The notes beneath the pieces are model-generated. The model searched no databases, was not told the DNA's origin, and was given only the letters and a program-made list of their open reading frames with translations. A DNA stretch of 64,000 nucleotides from Bradyrhizobium sp. PSBB068. Its GTDB lineage: Bacteria; Pseudomonadota; Alphaproteobacteria; Rhizobiales; Xanthobacteraceae. The DNA is taken from positions 1,550,001-1,614,000 of the forward strand of contig CP069300.1 of assembly GCA_016839165.1 (NCBI GenBank). The letters run 5' to 3'. Made by a program: the position numbers and the translations under genes. Positions within the stretch are counted from its first letter, which is position 1. Each line of letters begins with the position of its first letter. Of the stretch, positions 1-8,599 are shown piece by piece.

Positions 1-357
1 GCCCTCCAGCATCACGAGCAGCAGCACCGAGCGTTGCTCCTCGACCAGCGTCGACAGTGCGCGCTCGATGTCGCGTCCCTCCGCCTCGGTGCCGCTGGCG
101 TCGGCATTGTTGTCGAGCAGCGGCATCAGGGGCGGTCGCCGCGCCAGCGAGCGCCTGCGGTTCTTGTTCAGGTTGGTCAGGATCGTGTAGAGCCAGCTCC
201 TGACGTCGCCGCCGAGAAACAGCCGCTCCGAGCGCAGCGCGCGGACCAGCGTGTCCTGCACCAGGTCATCGGCGATATCCGTGTCACGCGTCAGCGCCCG
301 CGCATAGCGGCGGAGCGCTGGAATCATGGCTTCGACACTTTGACGAAACGCGGTCAT
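1..357 (-). CDS. ECF-family RNA polymerase sigma factor (C-terminus beyond window)
   Basis: The gene reads leftwards off the window edge, so only the first 119 residues are visible. They begin MTAFRQSVEAMIPALRRYAR and carry a typical sigma-70 region 2: the DLVQDTLVRAL helix (about residues 32-42) followed by DVRSWLYTILTNL, which in this family binds core polymerase and the -10 element. The last visible residues enter the linker towards region 4. The ATG at 357 is chosen because the sigma-2 homology begins almost at once after it. Such sigma factors are usually paired with an anti-sigma gene, but none is seen on the right-hand side, where a phosphatase is transcribed divergently. The class is clear; the stress it answers to is not. 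Confidence 0.85.
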   Translation of the reverse strand, partial: MTAFRQSVEAMIPALRRYARALTRDTDIADDLVQDTLVRALRSERLFLGGDVRSWLYTILTNLNKNRRRSLARRPPLMPLLDNNADASGTEAEGRDIERALSTLVEEQRSVLLLVMLEG

Positions 358-578
358 GCATCCAGTCTTCGATGGTCGCGGCGACGGCCGCCGTGTCAAA
401 CATAACACCCTTGCGGCGTGCCTATTCCGGTTGCGCCAACCTGCGCGTAGTGCGCCTCAGCTGCGGCCGATTTGGGCTTGTCGCCAGCCAAAGTGCTGGT
501 GTACCTCCGAGCCGAAAATTCGAAGCGTGGAAGCCGGGCGCCCGACAGCTCGCTCAGCAAGGACCAGCCGTCACGGGA

Positions 579-1178
579 ATGCCGGTGCCAACGATCTACT
601 ATATCCGCCACGGCGAGACGTCGTGGAACGCCGAGGGCCGGCTTCAGGGCGTGCAGGACATCGCCCTCAACGATCGCGGCCGTGCCCAGGCGGCGCATGC
701 CGGCCGCATCCTTGCCGACTTATTGGCGCGCGACGGCCGTGACAAGACGACGCTGCCGTTCGTCGCAAGCCCGCTGATCCGGGCGCGCGCGACCATGGAG
801 CTGGTGCGCACCGAGCTTGGCCTGCCGCCGGGCGATTACGCCCTCGACGCGCGGCTGCGCGAGATCGCCTACGGGAGCTGGGAGGGCTCGACGCTGGCGC
901 AGGCGCAGGCCGCCGACCCCGTGGTCTATGCGCGCCGCCTGACCGAGAAGTGGCAGGTCGCGCCGGAGGGCGGCGAGAGCTATGTCGACGTGCAGGCACG
1001 GATGACCGACTGGTACGGTTCGGTGACGTCGGACACGGTCGCCGTCGCCCATGGCGGCACGGCGCGGGCGCTGATGGTCGCGCTCGGCTTCGAGACGGCG
1101 GCCTCGGCCGCCGACCTCACGATCGAGCAGGGCGCGGTCTACGTGTTCGGCCCCGCGGGGCTGCAGAAACATAGTTAA
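579..1178 (+). CDS. histidine phosphatase (phosphoglycerate mutase-like) family protein
   Basis: A 199-residue protein of the histidine phosphatase superfamily. The catalytic RHG motif lies at the N-terminus (YYIRHGETSWNAEGRLQG, residues 6-23) and the second catalytic histidine in VAVAHGGTARAL near residue 155. A glutamate in the LREIAYGSWEG segment matches the usual proton-donor region. These enzymes form a phosphohistidine intermediate and hydrolyse or transfer phosphate from small molecules; the substrate cannot be read from sequence. The frame is open further upstream, but homology begins at MPVPTIYYIRHGE, so the ATG at 579 is preferred. The divergent ECF sigma gene lies 221 bp away, and this gap presumably holds both promoters. 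aroC follows 75 bp downstream on the same strand. Confidence 0.85.
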   Translation: MPVPTIYYIRHGETSWNAEGRLQGVQDIALNDRGRAQAAHAGRILADLLARDGRDKTTLPFVASPLIRARATMELVRTELGLPPGDYALDARLREIAYGSWEGSTLAQAQAADPVVYARRLTEKWQVAPEGGESYVDVQARMTDWYGSVTSDTVAVAHGGTARALMVALGFETAASAADLTIEQGAVYVFGPAGLQKHS

Positions 1179-1253
1179 ACGCGCCCGGTCAGCCACGTCT
1201 TCAGGGCCATGAAACCCGTTTGACGCTGCCGACCCCGCGCGTTACGACACGCC

Positions 1254-2342
1254 ATGTCCTTCAATACTTTCGGCCATATGTTCCGCGTCACGACCTTCGG
1301 CGAGAGCCATGGGGTCGCGATCGGCTGCGTGGTGGATGGCTGCCCGCCGATGATCCCTCTGACGGTGGAGGAGATCCAGCACGATCTCGACCGCCGCCGC
1401 CCCGGCCAGTCGCGCTTCACCACCCAGCGCCAGGAGCCGGATGCGGTGAAGATCCTGTCCGGTGTGATGGCGCATCCGGAAAGCGGCGTTCAGGTGACGA
1501 CCGGCACGCCGATCGCGCTGCTGATCGAGAACACCGACCAGCGCTCGAAGGACTATTCCGAGATCAAGGACAAGTTCCGCCCCGGCCATGCCGACTTCAC
1601 CTATGAGGCGAAATACGGCCTGCGTGATTATCGCGGCGGCGGCCGATCGTCGGCGCGCGAGACCGCGACCCGTGTCGCGGCCGGTGCGATCGCGCGCAAG
1701 GTGCTGCCCGAGGTGAAAGTGCGCGGCGCGCTGGTGCAGATGGGTCCGCACAAGATTGATCGCGCGAAGTGGGACTGGGACGAGATCGCAAGGAATCCGT
1801 TCTTCTGTCCCGACAAGGACAAGGCAGCGTTCTTCGAAAGCTATCTCGACGGCATCCGGAAGAGCGGCTCCTCGATCGGCGCCGTCATCGAGGTGGTCGC
1901 AGAGGGCGTGCCGGCCGGTCTCGGCGCGCCGATCTATGCCAAGCTCGACAGCGATCTGGCATCGGCGATGATGAGCATCAACGCGGTGAAGGGCGTCGAG
2001 ATCGGTGCCGGCTTCGGCGCCGCCGAGCTGACCGGCGAGGAGAACGCCGACGAGATGCGGACCGGCAACAACGGCACGCGTTTCCTGTCCAACCATGCCG
2101 GCGGCGTGCTGGGCGGCATCTCGACCGGCCAGCCGGTGGTGGTGCGCTTTGCGGTCAAGCCGACGTCCTCGATCCTGACCACGCGCCGCACCGTCGACCG
2201 CAAGGGCGCCGATACCGACATCCTGACCAAGGGCCGCCACGACCCCTGCGTCGGCATCCGCGCCGTGCCGGTGGGCGAGGCCATGATGGCCTGCGTGCTG
2301 GCGGATCATTTTCTGCGCGACCGCGGGCAGACCGGGCGCTGA
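1254..2342 (+). CDS. aroC: chorismate synthase
   Basis: A 362-residue, full-length chorismate synthase. It catalyses the last common step of the shikimate pathway, anti-1,4 elimination of phosphate from EPSP to give chorismate, using reduced FMN. The three family signatures are visible: [17 protein letters not shown] near the N-terminus, the central arginine-rich [20 protein letters not shown] around residue 125, and the C-terminal [12 protein letters not shown] / [17 protein letters not shown] segment. The start [17 protein letters not shown] agrees with the usual N-terminus. The adenylate cyclase gene begins 43 bp downstream on the same strand. Confidence 0.97.
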   Translation: MSFNTFGHMFRVTTFGESHGVAIGCVVDGCPPMIPLTVEEIQHDLDRRRPGQSRFTTQRQEPDAVKILSGVMAHPESGVQVTTGTPIALLIENTDQRSKDYSEIKDKFRPGHADFTYEAKYGLRDYRGGGRSSARETATRVAAGAIARKVLPEVKVRGALVQMGPHKIDRAKWDWDEIARNPFFCPDKDKAAFFESYLDGIRKSGSSIGAVIEVVAEGVPAGLGAPIYAKLDSDLASAMMSINAVKGVEIGAGFGAAELTGEENADEMRTGNNGTRFLSNHAGGVLGGISTGQPVVVRFAVKPTSSILTTRRTVDRKGADTDILTKGRHDPCVGIRAVPVGEAMMACVLADHFLRDRGQTGR

Positions 2343-2385
2343 TCCCCTATATAGTGGGCGGTACCAGACCGCCTTGGGGACTGCC

Positions 2386-3579
2386 ATGAACGCGTCGGAG
2401 CTTCGGGATGTCATCGCGTGGATGATCGGCGGCGCGCGATCGGCGCCGACCCCGCCGCAGATGATGGCGGAGTGCTGCGAACGGCTGGTGCGGGCCGGGC
2501 TGCCGCTATGGCGCATCGGCGTGTTCGTGCGCACGCTGCATCCGGAGATCTATGGCCGGCATTTCTTTTGGAGGCCGGGTGCTGAGGTCGAGACCGGGAC
2601 CGTCGATCACAACATCGAGGAGTCCCCGGAATTCGCCGTTAGCCCGCTGTCGATCGTTTTTAAGCAGGGAATTGAGGTGCGCGCGCGGCTCGATGATCCC
2701 TCGAGCAAGCGCTTTCCGATCGTCGTGGACCTGCAGGCCGAGGGCGTCACCGACTACATTGCGGTGCCGCTGATCAACACCGACGGCCGCCCCAACGCAT
2801 CGAGCTGGACCACCAGGCAGCCGGGCGGCTTCACCGAGGAACAACTCGACGCGATCCGATCGATCGCCATTCCGCTGGCGCGTTACATCGAAATCGTGAC
2901 GCTGCGCCGCACCGCCTCGCTGCTGCTCGACACCTATGTCGGCAACCGTGCCGGCGAGCGCATCATGGGCGGCCAGATCCGACGCGGCCATGCCGATACG
3001 ATGGATGCGGCGATCTGGCTGTCCGACCTGCGCGGCTTCACCGCGCTGTCGGACCGCTTGCCGGCCGAGACCGTCGTGGAAATTCTCAACCTCTACTTCG
3101 ATTGCCAGGTCACCGCGATCCGCGACCATGGCGGCGAGGTGCTCAAATTCATGGGCGACGGCTTGCTCGCGGTGTTTCCGGTCGACGAATATCTCGGCGA
3201 CGAGGCGCAGGTCTGCTCGCGGGTGTTGGATGCCGCGCGGGCGTCCCGCGCCGGGGTCGAGGCGCTGCAATTTCCCAACGGCGACGCGGTCGAGCGCTTC
3301 CGCTTCGGCGTCGCGCTGCATCTCGGGCGCGTGCTGTACGGCAATATCGGCGGCGGCAACCGGCTCGACTTCACCTGCATCGGTCCGGCGGTCAACCTCG
3401 CGGCGCGGCTGGAGAAGATCGCCGGCCGTCTCGGCCGCACCGTCGTGGCCTCCGAGCGCTTCGCCGGCATCCATGACGGCGGCTGGAGCGACCTCGGCGA
3501 GTTTCCGATCGCGGGGTTCTCGAAGGCGGAACGGGTCTATGGCCTGTTCGACGAGGCGCCGGTCGCCGCTGCGAGTTAG
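2386..3579 (+). CDS. class III adenylate/guanylate cyclase
   Basis: A 397-residue soluble protein. The N-terminal part (about residues 1-185) is a poorly conserved sensor-like region common in rhizobial cyclases. The C-terminal part is a class III catalytic domain: the metal-binding aspartates lie in WLSDLRGFTALSDRLP and in LKFMGDGLLAVFP, with the conserved lysine just before the second. The transition-state Asn and Arg lie in AVNLAARLEKIAGRLG. It should make cAMP from ATP; guanylate specificity cannot be excluded by eye. A TTG twelve bases upstream is in frame, but the ATG at 2386 (MNASELRDV) is preferred. The EamA transporter follows 12 bp downstream, suggesting cotranscription. No transmembrane segment is seen. 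Confidence 0.88.
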   Translation: MNASELRDVIAWMIGGARSAPTPPQMMAECCERLVRAGLPLWRIGVFVRTLHPEIYGRHFFWRPGAEVETGTVDHNIEESPEFAVSPLSIVFKQGIEVRARLDDPSSKRFPIVVDLQAEGVTDYIAVPLINTDGRPNASSWTTRQPGGFTEEQLDAIRSIAIPLARYIEIVTLRRTASLLLDTYVGNRAGERIMGGQIRRGHADTMDAAIWLSDLRGFTALSDRLPAETVVEILNLYFDCQVTAIRDHGGEVLKFMGDGLLAVFPVDEYLGDEAQVCSRVLDAARASRAGVEALQFPNGDAVERFRFGVALHLGRVLYGNIGGGNRLDFTCIGPAVNLAARLEKIAGRLGRTVVASERFAGIHDGGWSDLGEFPIAGFSKAERVYGLFDEAPVAAAS

Positions 3580-3591
3580 CATCGGTGCGAT

Positions 3592-4479
3592 GTGACTGAC
3601 ACCGACGCGCAGCGTCGCACCGGGATTGCGCTGGTCGTGGCGGCCGCGGCGGCGTGGAGCACCGCGCCGTTCTTCACCCGGCTGCTGCACTTCGATTCCT
3701 GGACCATCCTGTTCTGGCGCGGGCTGTTCGGTGGCGGCGCGATCGTGCTGTTCCTGGTCGCGACGCAGGGCCGGCGCGGCGCGCGCGATCTCGTCGCGAT
3801 GCCGTTGAGCGGATGGCTGGTGGCCGGTCTCTCGACCCTTGGCATGGTGACGTTCATTCCGGCGCTGCAACTGACCAGCGTCGCCAATGTCGCAATCCTG
3901 ATCGCGATGCAGCCGTTTGCGGCCGCTGCGATCGCCTGGCTCTGGCTGCGCGAGCAGGCGCGGCCGGGCACCTTGCTGGCAAGCCTGGTCGCGCTCGCGG
4001 GCGTCGCCATCACCGTCAGCGGCGCCGGGGGCATCACGGATTACAGGGGCATCGGGCTTGCCTGCGTGATGGTGCTGGCGATCTCGCTGATGACGGTGGT
4101 GATCCGGCGGCACAGGGGCACGCCGATGATCGCGGCTGCGGCACTCTCCAACTTCCTCGGCAGCGCGATCAGCGTTCCGTTCGGGCAGGACATCGGTGCG
4201 GTCGGCGGTGCCGATCTCGGTGTGCTCGCGCTGTTCGGCGCATGCCAGGTCGGACTCGGCCTGACTTTGTTTACGGTCGGCTCGAGATTGCTGCCGTCCG
4301 CGCAGGCATCGCTGATTGCAACCCTCGAAACGCCGCTGATGCCGTTCTGGGTGTGGCTGGCATTTGCCGAAGTGCCGTCGCTCCGCGCCATGATCGGCGG
4401 CGCGCTGGTGATGGGCGCCGTCGTCGCCGACATCGCGCTCAGCCAGCGGGCGCAACTCGCTCAGCCCGCGGAGCGGTGA
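3592..4479 (+). CDS. EamA/DMT-family transporter
   Basis: A 295-residue integral membrane protein of the drug/metabolite transporter superfamily. About ten hydrophobic helices are arranged as two EamA repeats, and the first helix begins RTGIALVVAAAAAWSTAPFF. The LWLREQARPGTLLASLVALAGV segment closing the first repeat is characteristic. The start is a GTG at 3592, only 12 bp behind the adenylate cyclase stop, so the two are probably cotranscribed. The transported metabolite is unknown. It converges on clpS with 7 bp between the stop codons. Confidence 0.85.
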   Translation: MTDTDAQRRTGIALVVAAAAAWSTAPFFTRLLHFDSWTILFWRGLFGGGAIVLFLVATQGRRGARDLVAMPLSGWLVAGLSTLGMVTFIPALQLTSVANVAILIAMQPFAAAAIAWLWLREQARPGTLLASLVALAGVAITVSGAGGITDYRGIGLACVMVLAISLMTVVIRRHRGTPMIAAAALSNFLGSAISVPFGQDIGAVGGADLGVLALFGACQVGLGLTLFTVGSRLLPSAQASLIATLETPLMPFWVWLAFAEVPSLRAMIGGALVMGAVVADIALSQRAQLAQPAER

Positions 4480-4486
4480 GGGCTGG

Positions 4487-4792
4487 CTACTCTTCCGGCT
4501 CGGTGGTGAACAGCAGCGGGTAGCCCTTGGCGCGGCCGGCGTCGGTGGCGCGCGTCGCCTTGGTCTCGGCGACATCCCTGGTGAACACAGCGACCACGCA
4601 GACGCCGCGCTGGTGCGCGGTCAACATCACCTTGTAGGCCTGGTCGTCGGTCATGCGGAATTCGCCCTTCAGAACGGTGACGACGAATTCGCGCGGCGTG
4701 TAGTCGTCATTGACCAGGATCACCTTGTGCAGGCGCGGCCGCTCGACCTTGGTCTTTGTCCTGGTTTTCGGCTTGACGACGGTATCGGGCAT
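4487..4792 (-). CDS. clpS: ATP-dependent Clp protease adapter ClpS
   Basis: A 101-residue adapter that binds the ClpA N-domain and delivers N-degron substrates to ClpAP. The core is recognisable: KVILVNDDYTPREFVVTVL with the substrate-pocket Asn-Asp pair, then AYKVMLTAHQRGVCVVAVFTRDVAETK. A basic N-terminal tail (TRTKTKVERPR) precedes the fold, as in other rhizobial ClpS proteins. The clpA gene, often adjacent, is not in this part of the window. Confidence 0.93.
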   Translation of the reverse strand: MPDTVVKPKTRTKTKVERPRLHKVILVNDDYTPREFVVTVLKGEFRMTDDQAYKVMLTAHQRGVCVVAVFTRDVAETKATRATDAGRAKGYPLLFTTEPEE

Positions 4793-5012
4793 CGCACTCC
4801 CTCGCGATTGCCCGTAAGAATACCGTCTTCCGGCACATCTTGGAACCGTTCGATTTGCACGGCGTCATTGCGGCAACGGCACGGCGCGTGTCGTCTCATG
4901 CGTGACGTCCAGCCTGCAGGTGCCTAACTTGAATGTGAAGGATAGATGATATCTGCGCTTTTCGCCGCCTGATTTGCGTGTCACCATGACATCACACGAC
5001 GGGAGGGCCGCA

Positions 5013-5861
5013 ATGCGCTGGTATGTCTCGATCGGAGCTGTGCTTGTCGCGGGCATGTTGGCCAGCGGCGATGTGGCCGGTGTTGCCGCGCCGGGCCCGG
5101 GTACACAGACCGGCCGGCTGGCCGAAAAGGAATCCACGCCAAGCGTCGATATCGAGCTGATCATCGCGGTCGACGTCTCCTATTCGATGGACATGGACGA
5201 GCTCGCGATCCAGCGTGAGGGCTACGCGCAGGCGATCGTCTCCAAGGAATTTCTGCAGGCGCTGAAGGCCGGTCCGAACGGCAAGATCTCGGTGACCTAT
5301 TTCGAGTGGGCCGCCTCCAACGACCAGAAGGTCATCATTCCCTGGCGGGTGATCGACGGCCCTGAATCGGCCGACGCGGTCTCCGCCGAGATCATGAAGA
5401 CGCCGGTGCGCCGTGCCTCGCGCACTTCGATCTCGGGCGCGATCTATTTCGCGATCCCGATGTTCGATGACAATCCGCATCGCGGCCTGCGCCGCGTGAT
5501 CGATATTTCCGGCGACGGCCCCAACAACAACGGCGCGCCGATCACGCCTGCCCGCGATGCTGCGCTCGACAAGGGCATCGTCATCAACGGCCTGCCGATC
5601 ATGGTGAAGGAGCCGTCCTACTCGACGATGGATATCGAAAATCTCGACTGGTACTACGAAGACTGCGTGATCGGCGGGCCCGGCTCCTTCGTGGTGACGA
5701 TCAAGGATCGCGAGAAATTCAAGGAGGCGATCCGCACCAAGCTGCTGCTCGAAGTCGCCGGCCGCACTCCCGAACGCCCGGTGGTGCGGACCGCCGAGAA
5801 GGAGCCGCGGGTCAGCTGCACGATCGGCGAGAAGATCTGGCAGGATCGCTGGGGACGATGA
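5013..5861 (+). CDS. DUF1194 (von Willebrand A-like) secreted protein
   Basis: A 282-residue protein with an N-terminal signal peptide (MRWYVSIGAVLVAGMLASG) and a DUF1194 domain that is a von Willebrand factor A fold. A MIDAS-type metal site is visible as IAVDVSYSMDMDE. The ISGDGPNNNG motif and the C-terminal cysteines are also characteristic of the family. Its biochemical function is not established; it probably acts in the periplasm. Upstream in-frame start codons exist, but GGGAGG at 5001-5006 lies six bases before the ATG at 5013, and the signal peptide starts there. Confidence 0.85.
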   Translation: MRWYVSIGAVLVAGMLASGDVAGVAAPGPGTQTGRLAEKESTPSVDIELIIAVDVSYSMDMDELAIQREGYAQAIVSKEFLQALKAGPNGKISVTYFEWAASNDQKVIIPWRVIDGPESADAVSAEIMKTPVRRASRTSISGAIYFAIPMFDDNPHRGLRRVIDISGDGPNNNGAPITPARDAALDKGIVINGLPIMVKEPSYSTMDIENLDWYYEDCVIGGPGSFVVTIKDREKFKEAIRTKLLLEVAGRTPERPVVRTAEKEPRVSCTIGEKIWQDRWGR

Positions 5862-5975
5862 TCTTGTAGATCATGTGGGCTGGATAGAGCGCAGCGAAAC
5901 CCATCATTTCTTCGTGGGACATGCGATGCAGATTATGGCGAGACCGCCGCACGCTGCGATAGGCGCAACGATGGT

Positions 5976-7217
5976 TCAGCGTGCGAAGCGCGCCACCAGC
6001 TCGACATGCGGGGTATGACGGAACTGGTCGACCGGGGTGACATCAGCGATCTTGTAGCCGCCGTCGATCAGGGTTTTCGCGTCGCGCGCGAATGTTGCGG
6101 CATTGCAGGACACCGCAACGACCACCGGCACCTTGCTTGCCGCCAACTGCGTGACCTGGGCCTGCGCGCCCTGCCGCGGTGGATCGAACACGACGGCGTC
6201 ATAGTCGCGCAACTCCTGCGGCATCAGCGGGCGGCGGAACAGGTCGCGCGCCTCGGCTTTCAGCGGCTTCAGCCCCGGCGTCGACTGTGCGGCCTTCTGC
6301 AATGCCGCGATCGCGCCGGCGTCGCTGTCGAAGGCCGCGACCCGCGCCTTCTCCGCGAGGCGCAGTGCGAACGGGCCAACACCGCAGAACAGGTCGGCGA
6401 TATGCTTGGCGCGGCCGCAATGCGCGCGGACCAGCGCCGCAAGCGTCTCTTCGCCCTTGAGGGTGGCCTGCAGGAACGAGCCCGGCGGCAGCACGACCTT
6501 GGCTGTTCCGATCGCCACGTCGGGAGAGCCGCGTTGCAGCACCAACTCGCCGTGCCGCGTCAGCCGCGCCAGCCGGTGCTTTTCTGCGACGCGCGACAGA
6601 GTGGTGATCAGGTTGGTCGGCAGCGCGCCGGAGCCGCGCACGTCGATGTCGAGACCGTTGAGGGTCGCGGTCACCTGGATGTCGAGCGGCTTGCCGATCG
6701 CAATCAGCGGCTCGGCGACGGTCCATGCCGCCTCGAGCGCGCCGTCGAGCGTAGGATCGAGTATCGGACAGCGGTCGACCGGGATGATGTCGTGCGACCC
6801 CGCCGCGGCGAAGCCGACCTTGAGGACCTCATGGGTGCCCATGCGTCCGTGCAACGTGATGCGGCGACGGCCCGCGCCATGGGCGTCGAGCAGTGGCGCA
6901 ACCTCGGCCGCGATCCTGGCCTGCGCCAGCGTCTCGACCACGATGTTGCGCTTCCACGCCTGGTAGGGCTCCTCGTTCCAGTGCTGGATCGCGCAGCCGC
7001 CGCAGACGCCGAAATGCGGACAGAACGGCGCGATGCGCTCGGGGCTTTGCTGCGTGACCCGCAGCAGCCGCCGCCGGTCGGGATGATTGCCGGGGACGTC
7101 CTCGACCTCGACGGTTTCACCGGCCAGCGCATAAGGCACGAAGATCGACTGCGATCCGTCGATCGCGACGCCGTCGCCGCGGTGGCCGACATGGTCGATG
7201 GTGAGGATTTCAGCCAC
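5976..7217 (-). CDS. 23S rRNA (uracil-C5)-methyltransferase, RlmD/RumA-like
   Basis: A 413-residue SAM-dependent RNA m5U methyltransferase of the TrmA/RumA family. A TRAM-like N-terminal domain ([14 protein letters not shown]) is followed by FeS-binding cysteines in [15 protein letters not shown]. The SAM-binding motif is [17 protein letters not shown], the DPPR motif is VFDPPRQGA, and the catalytic cysteine lies in [18 protein letters not shown]. The proposed start is a GTG at 7217 overlapping the tlyA stop (GTGGCTGA), which indicates translational coupling; an upstream frame inside tlyA is open but lacks homology. The exact target uridine cannot be assigned from sequence. Confidence 0.88.
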   Translation of the reverse strand: MAEILTIDHVGHRGDGVAIDGSQSIFVPYALAGETVEVEDVPGNHPDRRRLLRVTQQSPERIAPFCPHFGVCGGCAIQHWNEEPYQAWKRNIVVETLAQARIAAEVAPLLDAHGAGRRRITLHGRMGTHEVLKVGFAAAGSHDIIPVDRCPILDPTLDGALEAAWTVAEPLIAIGKPLDIQVTATLNGLDIDVRGSGALPTNLITTLSRVAEKHRLARLTRHGELVLQRGSPDVAIGTAKVVLPPGSFLQATLKGEETLAALVRAHCGRAKHIADLFCGVGPFALRLAEKARVAAFDSDAGAIAALQKAAQSTPGLKPLKAEARDLFRRPLMPQELRDYDAVVFDPPRQGAQAQVTQLAASKVPVVVAVSCNAATFARDAKTLIDGGYKIADVTPVDQFRHTPHVELVARFAR

Positions 7218-7977
7218 GGCGCGCGCCGAGGAAGAATTCGATGTTGCCGTCGCCGCCCGGTATCGATGACGGGAACACCTGGATGTCGGTGCAGCCGAGC
7301 GAGGCGGCAAAGGCCGCGATATCGTCGCAGATCTCCTGGTGCACCATCGCGTTGCGGATGACGCCGCGCTTGGAGTGCTTGCGGGCCGCCTCGAACTGCG
7401 GCTTGATCAGCGCCAGCAGATGCATCGGGGCCGCCGCCAGCGACAGCGCCACCGGCAGCACCAGCTTGAGCGAGATGAAGCTGACATCGATCACGACGAT
7501 GTCGGGCCGCGCCGGCAGCCGCTTGCCCTCGTAGTTCCTGATGTCGGTCTCTTCCATGGAGACGATCTTCGGATCGCCATGCAGCGAAGGATGCAGCTGG
7601 CCGTGGCCGACGTCGATGGCGAACACGAGGCTCGCACCATTGGCGAGCAGCACTTCGGTGAAGCCGCCGGTCGAAGCGCCGACATCGAGGCAGACATGGC
7701 CCTCGACATCGATCGGATAGTGCTCGAGCGCGCCGGCGAGCTTGACGCCGCCGCGCGAGACATAGGGATGCGCCGGCTCGGCCGTGAGTGCAGCGCCGGG
7801 CGCGACGATCTCGGACGCTTTGGCGATTTGCTTGCCGTCGGCGGTGACGAGGCCGGCGTCGATCGCGGCGCGTGCCCGTGCGCGGCTTTCGAACAGGCCG
7901 CGTTCGACCAGCAGCACGTCGATGCGCTTGCCGGCGGATGCGTCGTTGCCGCCTGCCTTGCTCACTTGCTTGCTCAC
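7210..7977 (-). CDS. tlyA: TlyA-family rRNA methyltransferase / hemolysin-like protein
   Basis: A 255-residue protein with an N-terminal S4 RNA-binding domain ([20 protein letters not shown]) and an FtsJ-type methyltransferase domain containing the SAM motif [17 protein letters not shown] and the conserved KPQFEA near the C-terminus. TlyA proteins 2'-O-methylate cytidines of 16S and/or 23S rRNA; the haemolysin name is historical. The start is taken as the GTG at 7977, which overlaps the stop of the preceding gene; a second in-frame GTG occurs at 7965. It overlaps the RNA methyltransferase gene by 8 bp, so the two RNA-modification genes are translationally coupled. Confidence 0.85.
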   Translation of the reverse strand: MSKQVSKAGGNDASAGKRIDVLLVERGLFESRARARAAIDAGLVTADGKQIAKASEIVAPGAALTAEPAHPYVSRGGVKLAGALEHYPIDVEGHVCLDVGASTGGFTEVLLANGASLVFAIDVGHGQLHPSLHGDPKIVSMEETDIRNYEGKRLPARPDIVVIDVSFISLKLVLPVALSLAAAPMHLLALIKPQFEAARKHSKRGVIRNAMVHQEICDDIAAFAASLGCTDIQVFPSSIPGGDGNIEFFLGARRG

Positions 7978-8537
7978 TTGGCGCTCTGCCGGCGTTGCGC
8001 GGCGGCGAGCCGCACGCAGGCCTCGAAGGAGGTGAGGTCGTGCCAGAGATCGGCCGACGGCTCCCGCGGCGTCACCAGCGGGCTGCCGTGTAAATCGAGC
8101 GCGTGCATCATCATCAGATTGTCCGGCAATCCAAACTCTTCCACCGTCAGCCCCTCCGCGTCGATCAGGCGTCCGTCGGATGCCGGCACGACCTGGCCGA
8201 GCCGTGCCACGCGATTGGCGTAGGACGTGGGATCGTTCGAATAGGCGAGGCACAGTTTGCCGCGCCCCGCCATGTAGCCGAGTTCATAGACGGTGCCTGC
8301 GTCGGCACTGGGGCCGCGAAACGGCGTCAAATTGGCGATAATGGCGTCGGCAGACTCCATCATCGCCTCGTTGCTCTTGAAGATGGTGAGCGAGGCGCCG
8401 GCGGCGGTGGGATCGATGCTGTTGTCGAGCGGATAGAGCCCGGTGAGCCCGTGATAGGCGCAAACCTCCGCCTTGCGGCGGCCGATCTCCACGGCATCCG
8501 GCAGGAACACGTCAGGACCTGCCAGATAGATTTTCAT
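7974..8537 (-). CDS. nucleoside 2-deoxyribosyltransferase family protein
   Basis: A 187-residue protein beginning MKIYLAGPDVFLPDAVEIGR, the signature N-terminus of the nucleoside 2-deoxyribosyltransferase fold. The family's active-site regions appear as ESADAIIANLTPFRGPSADAGTVYELGY (residues about 62-90), where Asp and Glu residues take part in catalysis. The enzymes transfer or hydrolyse 2'-deoxyribosyl groups and serve in nucleotide salvage. The gene lies 62 bp downstream of dxs and overlaps tlyA by 4 bp. Confidence 0.85.
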   Translation of the reverse strand: MKIYLAGPDVFLPDAVEIGRRKAEVCAYHGLTGLYPLDNSIDPTAAGASLTIFKSNEAMMESADAIIANLTPFRGPSADAGTVYELGYMAGRGKLCLAYSNDPTSYANRVARLGQVVPASDGRLIDAEGLTVEEFGLPDNLMMMHALDLHGSPLVTPREPSADLWHDLTSFEACVRLAAAQRRQSAK

Positions 8538-8567
8538 GGACTTGCTCAGGACAAGATCGACTTGAAA

Positions 8568-8589
8568 CCTCTCCCCGGTGGGAGAGAGG
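8568..8589 (-). terminator. possible hairpin terminator downstream of dxs
   Basis: Read on the minus strand, the 62-bp gap after dxs contains CCTCTCTCCCACCGGGGAGAGG, an inverted repeat with one small bulge, followed by TTTC. It may end or attenuate dxs transcription before the downstream genes. The same motif is a common dispersed hairpin in related genomes, so it might simply be a repeat. Confidence 0.4.
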
Positions 8590-8599
8590 TGGAAGGCGA

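Noticed and set aside
2506..4575. Long minus-strand open frame antisense to the cyclase and transporter
   Set aside because: It is a GC-rich shadow with no motifs; the plus-strand genes have full domain signatures.
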